This document shows positions 1-6,356 of a stretch of DNA of 6,392 bases, one piece after another. Under the pieces are notes generated by a model, which made no database searches, was not told the origin of the DNA, and was given only the letters and a program-made list of their open reading frames with translations. The stretch is from Lachnospiraceae bacterium (GTDB taxonomy: Bacteria; Bacillota; Clostridia; Lachnospirales; Lachnospiraceae): the NCBI GenBank assembly GCA_024699395.1, contig JAILPU010000142.1, positions 1 through 6,392 of the forward strand. The letters are read 5' to 3'. The position numbers were made by a program, and so were the translations under genes. Within the stretch, counting starts at the first letter, position 1. Each line of letters opens with the position of its first letter.

Positions 1-232
1 TGAAGGTCTTTACCTTTATGACATCAAGCTTTTTATTGAGCTGCTTTTCAATCTGCTCAATGGTTCTTTCGTCTCCCCTTGATACTATGGTCATAATACT
101 GGTGTTGGGATCGCAGGTCTCACCCACAGCAAGGGAATCTATATTAAAGCATCTTCTTGAAAAGAGACCGGCAACCTTACAAAGAACACCGGACCTGTTC
201 TCAACAAGAACAGAGTATATTCTTTTTTTCAT
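1..232 (-). CDS. ilvN: acetolactate synthase small (regulatory) subunit, N-terminal part; runs off the window
   Basis: This is the regulatory subunit of acetohydroxyacid synthase. It binds and activates the catalytic IlvB subunit in the cytoplasm and usually confers feedback inhibition by valine. About 77 codons are visible of a family length near 160, and the 3' part lies beyond position 1. The visible protein is an ACT domain. It starts MKKRIYSVLVENRSGVL, continues with AGLFSRR and a N-I-D-S-L segment near residues 30-35, and then has MTIVSRGDE and IEQIEKQL, the classic IlvN/IlvH pattern. Asn12 and Gly15 match the effector-binding loop of the family, so valine sensitivity is plausible. One departure is Cys where most homologues have Gly (RRC-F-N rather than RRG-Y-N). 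The ATG start at 232 is fixed by an AGGAGA ribosome binding site five bases upstream. The gene begins 14 nt after the ilvB stop, so it is co-transcribed and probably translationally coupled. Confidence 0.95.
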   Translation of the reverse strand, partial: MKKRIYSVLVENRSGVLCKVAGLFSRRCFNIDSLAVGETCDPNTSIMTIVSRGDERTIEQIEKQLNKKLDVIKVKTF

Positions 233-237
233 GAAGC

Positions 238-243
238 TCTCCT
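238..243 (-). promoter_or_regulatory. ribosome binding site of ilvN
   Basis: On the minus strand AGGAGA lies five bases before the ilvN ATG, inside the 14-nt gap after the ilvB stop codon. It settles the ilvN start and suggests stoichiometric expression of the two enzyme subunits. Confidence 0.8.
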
Positions 244-246
244 TTC

Positions 247-1860
247 TTATACCATATCGTAGGGATCTACGATACATTCAAGCAATACCGACTCGTCCTT
301 TTCAAGAAATTCATCGATGACGCTCTCGGCATTTTTCATATTCTCAAGACGAAGGAATTTGAGATCGTATGCCGCTGACAGTTTGGAAAGATCCGGGCTT
401 CCGGACAAATCCACGATTGAATAATTGTCTTTGTATTTATAATGCTGGTATTCACGAACCATACCAAGATAATTGTTCTTAAGTACTATTATCTTAACAT
501 TTGCGCCGTGCTGTCTCATGGTGGCAAGTTCGCACATGGACATCTGGAAGGAACCGTCACCGCAGACAGCCACCACCTGCTTTTCGGGGCAGGCAAGTTT
601 AACACCCATGGCCGCGGGAATGGAATAACCCATTGTACCCATACCGCCGCTGGTAAGGAATCTTCCTTCTTTTACTATGTGATGGGCACATGACCAGATC
701 TGATTCTGTCCCACATCCGCAACATATACAGCATCATCTTTCATTTTCTCGGAAAGAGTTCTTATAAATACCTCGGGATCCACGAAATCGGGATTGGGAT
801 GTCTCTTTACCGCAAATGTAACCTTATATTCATTAAGGGTTTTAAGCCACTCACTGCAGTCGTTTTGGAAATCCTCCTGAAGGATATCCTCGAAAATAGC
901 CTTTACATCACCAACAAGAGGAATGCTGGGGCCTGCATTTTTACCGATCTCCGCAGGATCCACATCTATATGAACAAGCACCTTGTCTCTGGTGATAAGG
1001 TCAGGCTGACTTACAGCTCTGTCTGCCACTCTCGCACCCACCATTATAAGAAGATCCGATTCATTCATGGCCTTGTTGGCATAGGGCTTACCGTTATTTC
1101 CCACCATTCCGAAATAAAGAGGATGTTCAGTGGGCATGGCAGATATTCCCATCATAGTGGAAACCACGGGAATATTGTGTTTTTCAACAAATTCCCTTAT
1201 TATCTCTCTTGCCTGTCCCAGAATTACTCCTCCCCCAAGACAGATAATGGGCTTTTTAGCCTTCTCCAACTCTTTAATAACCTTTTTGATCTGGACCGCA
1301 TGGCCCTTTACCGTAGGCTTATATGTACGCATATTTACGGATTCGGGATATTTAAAGTTCTTAACCTGAGCATTCTGAATATCGATGGGCACATCAATAA
1401 GAACAGGTCCCTTTCTTCCCGTATTTGCAATATGAAAAGCGTCCTTAAAGATTCTGGGAATCTCGTTTGCATCCTTAACAAGGTAGCTGTATTTAACAAA
1501 AGATTCCACAGCTCCTGTTATATCCGCTTCCTGGAATACATCGGAACCAAGGAGAGAACTATTAACCTGGCCTGTTATACATACAAGGGGGATACTGTCG
1601 GCAAATGCCGTTGCAATACCTGTTATCACATTGGTAGCGCCGGGACCGCTGGTAACAGCGCAGACTCCCGGTCTGTCCGTAAGTCTTGCCACACCGCTTG
1701 CGGCATGGGCTGCGTTCTGCTCGGTTCTCACAAGAACGGTTTTAATATCACTTGACAATATAGAATTATAAAAAGGACAGATAGCAACGCCGGGATAGCC
1801 GAAAACATATTTTACATTTTCAGCCTCAAGGCATTTAATCATTGCATCGGCACCTATCAT
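247..1860 (-). CDS. ilvB: acetolactate (acetohydroxyacid) synthase large catalytic subunit, divergent
   Basis: This is a thiamine-diphosphate and FAD enzyme. It condenses pyruvate with a second pyruvate or 2-ketobutyrate to give the precursors of valine/leucine or isoleucine. I choose the ATG at 1860 (537 aa) because AGGTG sits five bases upstream, and because the N-terminus then aligns without gaps to E. coli AHAS II as I remember it. Visible landmarks are FGYPG (20-24), catalytic Glu47 in RTEQNAAH, SGPGATN, Phe109/Gln110 in DVFQE, the central FAD-binding domain with R-V-A-D-R ending at Arg281, and the ThDP/Mg motif GDG (434-436) to Asn462/463. Several usually conserved positions differ: Val25 for Gly, Asn255-Asn256 for Met-His, and Tyr471 for the specificity Trp. 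The C-terminus stops at VDPYDMV, without the common P-x-VPPG tail. The adjacent ilvN supports a biosynthetic rather than catabolic enzyme. The family is certain; the exact acceptor preference is not. Confidence 0.93.
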   Translation of the reverse strand: MIGADAMIKCLEAENVKYVFGYPGVAICPFYNSILSSDIKTVLVRTEQNAAHAASGVARLTDRPGVCAVTSGPGATNVITGIATAFADSIPLVCITGQVNSSLLGSDVFQEADITGAVESFVKYSYLVKDANEIPRIFKDAFHIANTGRKGPVLIDVPIDIQNAQVKNFKYPESVNMRTYKPTVKGHAVQIKKVIKELEKAKKPIICLGGGVILGQAREIIREFVEKHNIPVVSTMMGISAMPTEHPLYFGMVGNNGKPYANKAMNESDLLIMVGARVADRAVSQPDLITRDKVLVHIDVDPAEIGKNAGPSIPLVGDVKAIFEDILQEDFQNDCSEWLKTLNEYKVTFAVKRHPNPDFVDPEVFIRTLSEKMKDDAVYVADVGQNQIWSCAHHIVKEGRFLTSGGMGTMGYSIPAAMGVKLACPEKQVVAVCGDGSFQMSMCELATMRQHGANVKIIVLKNNYLGMVREYQHYKYKDNYSIVDLSGSPDLSKLSAAYDLKFLRLENMKNAESVIDEFLEKDESVLLECIVDPYDMV

Positions 1861-1865
1861 AATAA

Positions 1866-1871
1866 CACCTC
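1866..1871 (-). promoter_or_regulatory. ribosome binding site deciding the ilvB start
   Basis: On the minus strand GAGGTG lies five bases before the ATG at 1860 and just after the metH stop codon (1874-1876). It favours this ATG over an in-frame GTG at 1887, which lies inside metH and has no comparable site. Confidence 0.75.
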
Positions 1872-1873
1872 GC

Positions 1874-4315
1874 TTAATTTTCTTCACATAATCTTTGTGC
1901 GACTTTTACTGCTTCCGCAGCATCCTTGGAATAACCGTCGGCACCAATCTCCACCGCATAATCATTGGTGATAACGGCTCCCCCTATCATAGTTTTGATA
2001 TCAAGCCCTCTCTTTTTCACCTCATCCACAACCCCGCGCATATTCTGCATTGTAGTTGTCATAAGAGCGGAAAGAGCTATGATTTTCGCATTGTTTTTAA
2101 CCGCCGCGTCAATAATAACATCTTTGGTCACATCCTTACCCATGTCTATCACTTCAAAACCGTTGTTTTTAAGCATAAGAGCCACAAGGTTTTTGCCGAT
2201 ATCATGGATATCTCCTTCCACGGTGGCTATTACCACCACAGGCTTTTTACCCGAATCTCCCTCTTTTAAAAGTAAGGGCTCCAGGTATTCGATGGCAGCC
2301 TTCATGGATTCGGCTCCCGCTATAAGCTGGGGAAGGAAGAATTTGCCTTTATCAAAAAAATCTCCCACATCGGCTATGGCCTTAAGAAGTATTTCATTAA
2401 GAATATATTCCGGAGTAAGCCCTGCATCAAGACATTTTTGAACCAAGGAGGGACTCATTTTGGTATTGCCTTTTATAACCGATTTATAAAGTTCGTCTGT
2501 GGCAATCTTTGCTGGATCCGCCACAGTCTGTTCACCTGTTTTGACCGAATCGGTCTTTGATTCTTCAAGTCTCTGGACATATTCTATATATCTTATGTCT
2601 GCGTTTGCTTTGCCAAGAAGAAGGTCCGTGGCAAAAGCACTCTTTACAAGAAGTTCCTGACAGGGATTTGCGATGGCCATGGTAAGCCCCGCTTTAATAG
2701 CCAAATCAAGAAATGCAGCATTTATATGCATTCTGTCAGGCATACCGAAGGATATGTTGGAGAGGCCGCAAATTGTGGCAAATCCGTTTTCCTTACAGTA
2801 TCTTATGGTCTCAAGGGTCATATTACCTGCCTGGGGATTGACTCCTATGGTGGAGACAAGTCCGTCCACCACTATATCTTCCTTACGCATTCCCAGCTCA
2901 AGAGCTCTGTTATATATTGTATTGATTATACGCTTCTTTTCATCAAGATCCTTGGGAAGTCCTTCATCAGACAGGGGAAGAAGTATGAAGGCGGCACCGT
3001 ATTTTTTAACAATAGGTAAAAGCTTCTCAAACTTCTCGGTTTCAAGGGAGACGGAATTAACAAGCGCCCTTCCGGGATAGCGTCTTAATGCAGCTTCCAA
3101 AACATTGACAAAACTGCTGTCCAAAGAAAGAGGAAGGCTTGTGGTCTGGGTAACTTCATCCACAACCCGAAGCATCATCTCCTTCTCATCTATGCCGCTC
3201 ATACCCATATTTACATCCAGGACACCGCTTCCTGCGTTTTCCTGCTCCTGGGCAAAATCAAGGACCATGGAGGTATCGGAATTTCTAAGCGCCTCCTGAA
3301 GTTTCTTTTTACCTGTGGGATTAATTCTTTCACCCACGATAATAAAGGGATCGAAAAGCTTATATTTAAGAGTCTGACGCTCGCTGCAAAGATACCTTTC
3401 GCCATCGGGTCTTCTGGGCACCGTTACAGTTTCTCTGCCGTATTTTTCCTTAAGTTTTCTTATATATTCCGGGTCTGTTCCGCAACATCCGCCTATAATA
3501 TGTGCTCCCTTATCAATAAGTGCTTTGGCTTCTTCCACAAATTCGGGAGCATCCATGTCATAATAGGTTTCATTATTGTCATTAACCTTGGGAAGACCTG
3601 CGTTGGGCTTTGCTATTATGGGTATCTTAGTGACTCCGCACATCTTTTCCACAATTTCAGCCATGGCAAGAGGTCCCGTGGAACAGTTAACACCCACGGC
3701 ACAGGCGCCTAAGTTTTCCAACACGATGGCAGCGGTTTCGGCATCGGTTCCGAAAAGTGTTCTTCCATCCTTTTCAAAGGTAAGGGTCACCATCACCGGA
3801 AGTTCACAGACTTCCTTTGCGGCAATAAGAGCCGCTCTGCACTCCTGAAGGCTCATCATGGTCTCCACGATTAAAAGATCGCAGCCGTTTAAATCAAGGA
3901 GTTTAATCTGCTCCTTGTAAACATCCACCAGTTCTTCAAATTCCATATTGCCCACGGGTTTAAGGCTTCTCCCCGTCATGGAAATATCCCCGGCAACCAG
4001 TACCTCTTTACCGGATTCTTTCACAGCCTTTTTGGAAATTGCCACCAGACTTTCAATTAAAGACGGCATCTCGTTATAGAGCCCGTACTCCTCCAATTTA
4101 ATACGGTTGGCGGTAAAGGTGGGGGCATAGATAATATCGGAGCCCGCTTCTATATATTTTTTTTGAAGGTCAAGCATTATATCCGGGTGACAGACGATCC
4201 ACTTTTCGGGGCACACACCCGCAGGCATTCCTGCTTTAACAAGGTTAGAACCGGTGGCTCCGTCAAGATAAATAAGACCTTGGGATATAAGTTTTTCAAA
4301 ATCAAATTTTGTCAT
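1874..4315 (-). CDS. metH: cobalamin-dependent methionine synthase, short form lacking the reactivation domain
   Basis: This enzyme transfers a methyl group from 5-methyltetrahydrofolate to homocysteine through enzyme-bound cobalamin, giving methionine and tetrahydrofolate in the cytoplasm. The 813 residues hold four modules in order. The homocysteine-binding barrel spans about 1-300, with DGATG at 18-22 and zinc ligands Cys211 (VNCSTGP) and Cys277/Cys278 (GGCCGTDP). The pterin-binding barrel spans about 320-580, with VGERINPTG at 327-335 and DVNMG near 367. The helical cobalamin cap spans about 605-685. The Rossmann B12 domain spans about 690-813, with GDIHDIGKN carrying the lower cobalt ligand His704, plus a S-x-L motif near 749 and GG at 778-779. 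The protein ends there, so the roughly 330-residue AdoMet-binding reactivation domain of E. coli MetH (about 1227 aa) is absent. This is a known short form in Clostridia and Thermotoga. The start at 4315 has only a weak ribosome binding site (GGAA). ilvB follows after 13 nt. All catalytic ligands I checked are present. Confidence 0.95.
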   Translation of the reverse strand: MTKFDFEKLISQGLIYLDGATGSNLVKAGMPAGVCPEKWIVCHPDIMLDLQKKYIEAGSDIIYAPTFTANRIKLEEYGLYNEMPSLIESLVAISKKAVKESGKEVLVAGDISMTGRSLKPVGNMEFEELVDVYKEQIKLLDLNGCDLLIVETMMSLQECRAALIAAKEVCELPVMVTLTFEKDGRTLFGTDAETAAIVLENLGACAVGVNCSTGPLAMAEIVEKMCGVTKIPIIAKPNAGLPKVNDNNETYYDMDAPEFVEEAKALIDKGAHIIGGCCGTDPEYIRKLKEKYGRETVTVPRRPDGERYLCSERQTLKYKLFDPFIIVGERINPTGKKKLQEALRNSDTSMVLDFAQEQENAGSGVLDVNMGMSGIDEKEMMLRVVDEVTQTTSLPLSLDSSFVNVLEAALRRYPGRALVNSVSLETEKFEKLLPIVKKYGAAFILLPLSDEGLPKDLDEKKRIINTIYNRALELGMRKEDIVVDGLVSTIGVNPQAGNMTLETIRYCKENGFATICGLSNISFGMPDRMHINAAFLDLAIKAGLTMAIANPCQELLVKSAFATDLLLGKANADIRYIEYVQRLEESKTDSVKTGEQTVADPAKIATDELYKSVIKGNTKMSPSLVQKCLDAGLTPEYILNEILLKAIADVGDFFDKGKFFLPQLIAGAESMKAAIEYLEPLLLKEGDSGKKPVVVIATVEGDIHDIGKNLVALMLKNNGFEVIDMGKDVTKDVIIDAAVKNNAKIIALSALMTTTMQNMRGVVDEVKKRGLDIKTMIGGAVITNDYAVEIGADGYSKDAAEAVKVAQRLCEEN

Positions 4316-4350
4316 AATCTATTCCAATATTAACCAAATTTCCTGTTTAT

Positions 4351-4392
4351 CAAAAAACAGTAAGGAAACTCCGCTCGCAGAGTTTCCTTACT
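4351..4392 (-). terminator. Rho-independent terminator after the 4426-5286 lipoprotein gene
   Basis: A perfect 13-bp inverted repeat (4359-4371 with 4380-4392, minus-strand arm AGTAAGGAAACTC) encloses an 8-nt loop. On the minus strand it is followed by G and six T residues (4352-4357). It begins 33 nt after the lipoprotein stop codon and lies 36 nt before the metH ATG. On the plus strand the trailing run is only ATTTT after the stem, and no plus-strand gene enters from the left, so the minus-strand direction is the meaningful one. Confidence 0.85.
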
Positions 4393-4422
4393 ATTTTAAC
4401 ACAATATTCCCAAACAAGTAAA
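4393..4422 (-). promoter_or_regulatory. candidate sigma-A promoter with extended -10 for metH-ilvBN
   Basis: On the minus strand TTTACT (4417-4422) is followed after 18 nt by TAAAAT (4393-4398), preceded by TGT, which makes an extended -10. The predicted start of transcription is near 4386, inside the first arm of the terminator stem, leaving a leader of about 70 nt before metH. I see no better promoter between the terminator and metH. TTGATA/TAATAT at 4326-4352 has a 15-nt spacer and would leave almost no leader. This is prediction only. Confidence 0.4.
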
Positions 4423-4425
4423 GAA

Positions 4426-5286
4426 TTAGTCTTCTACTGTTTCGGTCTCAAAATACTCGGTTTTTAAGCTGTTTATTACATAACCGAATTCTGATTCAGC
4501 CTTCTCAACAACAGCTTCACCTTCACCTACAAGCTTTAATGCGCTGTTAGTCTTAGCTTCATCGGCATTCAATGTCTCCATGCCTTCCTTGTAATCATCA
4601 TCAAGCCATACTTCATAGATATCAAAAGCTACATTAATCTTTCCGTCATCTGCGTTTTCAATGGTTTTTGCATATGCAACATCCCATACCATTTCACCGT
4701 CACCAAGGGAATAATTTAACTTCTGATCCTTGTAAACAAGCCATTCAGGTGTTGAAGCCTTACTAAGATCCTCATCTTTAACCTCAAGTCCGAAATAATT
4801 TTTGCAGATTGCATTAACAGTATCAAGGCTGATTGCACTGTAATCCTCACTGTCTACAGAGCAAGTTGTAACATCCCAATCTTCATATGCGTGGTAAGGC
4901 CACCATGCTTTTTTAGCACAAAACTCCATAATCTTAGCGTAATCAACATTTGAAGAATCGTAATTCATATCGGTTCTTGCAAAAAGGAATCCGGTAAACA
5001 AAGAATTAAGCTTAATTTCCTCGTCTGTAGCGTTTCCCTTAACTTTGTCGGCATCTTCCGATCCTTCTTCCAAAGCTTCGTCAACTACCTCTTCCGAAAC
5101 TTCCTGCTCGCTTGTTTCCTCTTCAACCACAACAGATGCCATTTCCACATCGGGCTGTGAAACAACCTGTGAGCTTTCCTGTACATCTTTCTTCTGTTCA
5201 CATCCTGCAAGAGAAGCCATCATTGCGGCTGCAGTAAGAACACAAAGACTCTTTTTTGCGATACTTCCTTTAAAATTCTTTTTCAT
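4426..5286 (-). CDS. putative lipoprotein of unknown function with acidic linker
   Basis: I do not recognise the family. From the ATG at 5286 the protein has 286 residues. A lipoprotein signal peptide has a Lys-rich n-region (MKKNFKGSIAKK), a hydrophobic stretch and the lipobox L-A-G-C at 26-29, so Cys29 should be lipidated and the protein anchored on the outer face of the membrane. Residues about 34-90 form a low-complexity linker rich in Glu, Val and Ser. A probable folded domain follows (about 92-280), aromatic-rich (FCAKKAWWPYHAYEDW), with three cysteines at 123, 142 and 161 and an N-A-I-C-K-N-Y-F-G segment. An in-frame ATG at 5304 would add six residues, but the later ATG is preceded by AAAGG at about 10 nt and gives a typical signal peptide. 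The gene follows the LprI-like lipoprotein in the same direction after 99 nt and ends at a strong terminator. Secretion is well supported; the role is unknown. Confidence 0.85.
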   Translation of the reverse strand: MKKNFKGSIAKKSLCVLTAAAMMASLAGCEQKKDVQESSQVVSQPDVEMASVVVEEETSEQEVSEEVVDEALEEGSEDADKVKGNATDEEIKLNSLFTGFLFARTDMNYDSSNVDYAKIMEFCAKKAWWPYHAYEDWDVTTCSVDSEDYSAISLDTVNAICKNYFGLEVKDEDLSKASTPEWLVYKDQKLNYSLGDGEMVWDVAYAKTIENADDGKINVAFDIYEVWLDDDYKEGMETLNADEAKTNSALKLVGEGEAVVEKAESEFGYVINSLKTEYFETETVED

Positions 5287-5316
5287 AATTATCTTGCCTT
5301 TCATTTGTAAGGTTTG

Positions 5317-5346
5317 ATCTTATTCCATTTTTTTGAGATTTTGCAA
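5317..5346 (-). promoter_or_regulatory. weak candidate promoter for the 4426-5286 lipoprotein gene
   Basis: In the gap between the two lipoprotein genes the minus strand carries TTGCAA (5341-5346) and, after 18 nt, TAAGAT (5317-5322), each matching four of six consensus bases. I see no terminator in this gap, so the gene could also be transcribed by readthrough from the upstream lipoprotein gene. Confidence 0.3.
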
Positions 5347-5367
5347 TATTCAGTTTTTAAAAATGTA

Positions 5368-6312
5368 CTACATACAGTCGATAACGGATTCGGGATTCTC
5401 AAGGTTTTCACCGCACTTAACGCTTACGCCGTTTTCCATATTGGTGTATACCTTGTAGTAATAATCGCTGCCCTCATGGGTGGTTTTGAAGGTTATGGAA
5501 TAACAGGTATATTCTGAAACATCCAAATCCGAAAGCACATCACCGCCTGAAATCCAAAATGTGTAACTGCTGTTTTCAACACCGTAATCACATTCGTCTG
5601 ATTTCTTAATGCCTACGCAGGCGCCTCTTTCCTCATCAAAAATGTGTTCTCCCTCAAAGCTTTCAAAAACTTTATCAAGAGTGGGATCCACATATTCAAG
5701 CTCTTCTTCCACATCCGAAGGAACCTCATATCCGTCTCCCAGTGCTTCAGCAAGACAACAAGCAAGATAATAAGTTCTTTTTTTGGTCATCAACATACTG
5801 TCTAAATCTTCCAGATAAGGTTGAAGTGTGCCGCCTAAAGCCATCTCACCTGCTTCCTTTGCGGTGGCTTCTTTTCTCTTAACCCATTCCCTCTGACCGG
5901 TGATAAGATTGTCCTTATTCTTGTCACTTACCACCTCTGTAAGCTTGTTCCAAATGATATTGAGCTCATTGTCCCAAAGTTCAAAACAATCACCCATGGT
6001 AAGGTTCATCTGGGTTTGAGAAGCGTCCTCGTCAAGTTGTTCCAATAACGTATCGGATTCGGCTTCTGTTTTTTCCATTTCAGCCTTAACATCAAACGTA
6101 GAGACCGTTACATCAGTTTGTTCAATGTCTGATTCAACTGTACTTTCATTTTCTACTTCAGAGCTATCCGCATTACTTGTCTCCTCATCGGCCAAGGTTT
6201 CAATAATATCGTTTCCGGCTGATTCAGTCTTGTTTTCCTTCTGACTTTGGCATCCGGTTAAGGAAGCAAATACCATAACTCCCACCAGTGCAACAATAAG
6301 TTTTCTTTTCAT
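5368..6312 (-). CDS. putative lipoprotein with LprI/DUF1311-like domain
   Basis: This is a 314-residue predicted lipoprotein. The signal peptide MKRKLIVALVGVMVFASLTGC has the lipobox L-T-G-C at 18-21, so Cys21 should be lipidated. An acidic, Ser/Thr-rich linker covers about 24-95. Residues about 100-185 resemble the LprI N-terminal/DUF1311 family (named after a mycobacterial lysozyme-inhibiting lipoprotein): a D-N-E-L-N-x-x-W segment (114-121), then a Q-R-E-W-V motif (140-144) and a further helix. The C-terminal part (about 205-314) is unrecognised and carries five cysteines (232, 241, 270, 300, 313), with three more at 109, 185 and 186. The ATG at 6312 is chosen because GAGGAG lies eight bases upstream. 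ATGs further upstream at 6318 and 6348 lack suitable spacing and spoil the signal peptide. The domain assignment rests on motif recognition. Lysozyme inhibition is only a family-level possibility, not shown for this protein. Confidence 0.85.
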   Translation of the reverse strand: MKRKLIVALVGVMVFASLTGCQSQKENKTESAGNDIIETLADEETSNADSSEVENESTVESDIEQTDVTVSTFDVKAEMEKTEAESDTLLEQLDEDASQTQMNLTMGDCFELWDNELNIIWNKLTEVVSDKNKDNLITGQREWVKRKEATAKEAGEMALGGTLQPYLEDLDSMLMTKKRTYYLACCLAEALGDGYEVPSDVEEELEYVDPTLDKVFESFEGEHIFDEERGACVGIKKSDECDYGVENSSYTFWISGGDVLSDLDVSEYTCYSITFKTTHEGSDYYYKVYTNMENGVSVKCGENLENPESVIDCM

Positions 6313-6320
6313 AATCATCA

Positions 6321-6326
6321 CTCCTC
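6321..6326 (-). promoter_or_regulatory. ribosome binding site deciding the start of the LprI-like gene
   Basis: On the minus strand GAGGAG lies eight bases before the ATG at 6312 but only two before the alternative ATG at 6318, so the inner ATG is the likely start. Confidence 0.75.
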
Positions 6327-6350
6327 GTATAATATATTTCAGATACATTA

Positions 6351-6356
6351 ATTGTA
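6351..6356 (-). promoter_or_regulatory. possible -10 element upstream of the LprI-like gene
   Basis: TACAAT on the minus strand matches five of six bases of a sigma-A -10 box and lies about 40 nt before the start codon. No -35 hexamer is found at the normal distance: TTGAAC at 6379-6384 is 22 nt away. The AT-rich stretch from 6327 to 6392 shows no gene, hairpin or terminator that I can see. Confidence 0.25.

Noticed and set aside
799..1755. Long plus-strand open frame of 318 codons opposite ilvB
   Set aside because: It lies entirely antisense to a clearly conserved ilvB, the translation has no recognisable domain, and it reads as Cys/His/Tyr-rich shadow sequence. It arises because the minus-strand gene rarely uses the codons that would make stops in this frame.
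1861..1887. Upstream GTG start at 1887 that would lengthen IlvB by nine residues and overlap metH
   Set aside because: The ATG at 1860 has a GAGGTG ribosome binding site at five bases, and the resulting N-terminus matches AHAS II position by position.
3211..3405. Minus-strand open frame of 64 codons inside metH
   Set aside because: It is in a different frame within the pterin-binding domain of MetH, with no independent support.
1965..3848. Several plus-strand open frames of 64-158 codons opposite metH
   Set aside because: All are antisense to the continuous, well-conserved MetH frame, with no ribosome binding sites or domain signals.
4372..4379. Small GCGAGC motif in the terminator loop as an operator or pseudoknot element
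   Set aside because: It is too short and occurs once; nothing in the sequence separates it from an ordinary hairpin loop.
5045..5317. Ser/Thr-rich plus-strand open frame opposite the lipoprotein signal and linker
   Set aside because: It is the antisense of a Glu/Ser-rich linker (GAA/GAG read backwards gives Ser/Phe codons), a composition artefact.
6313..6348. Upstream starts for the LprI-like lipoprotein (ATG at 6348 or 6318)
   Set aside because: The ribosome binding site at 6321-6326 would lie inside the coding region or only two bases from the start, and the signal peptide is more typical from 6312.
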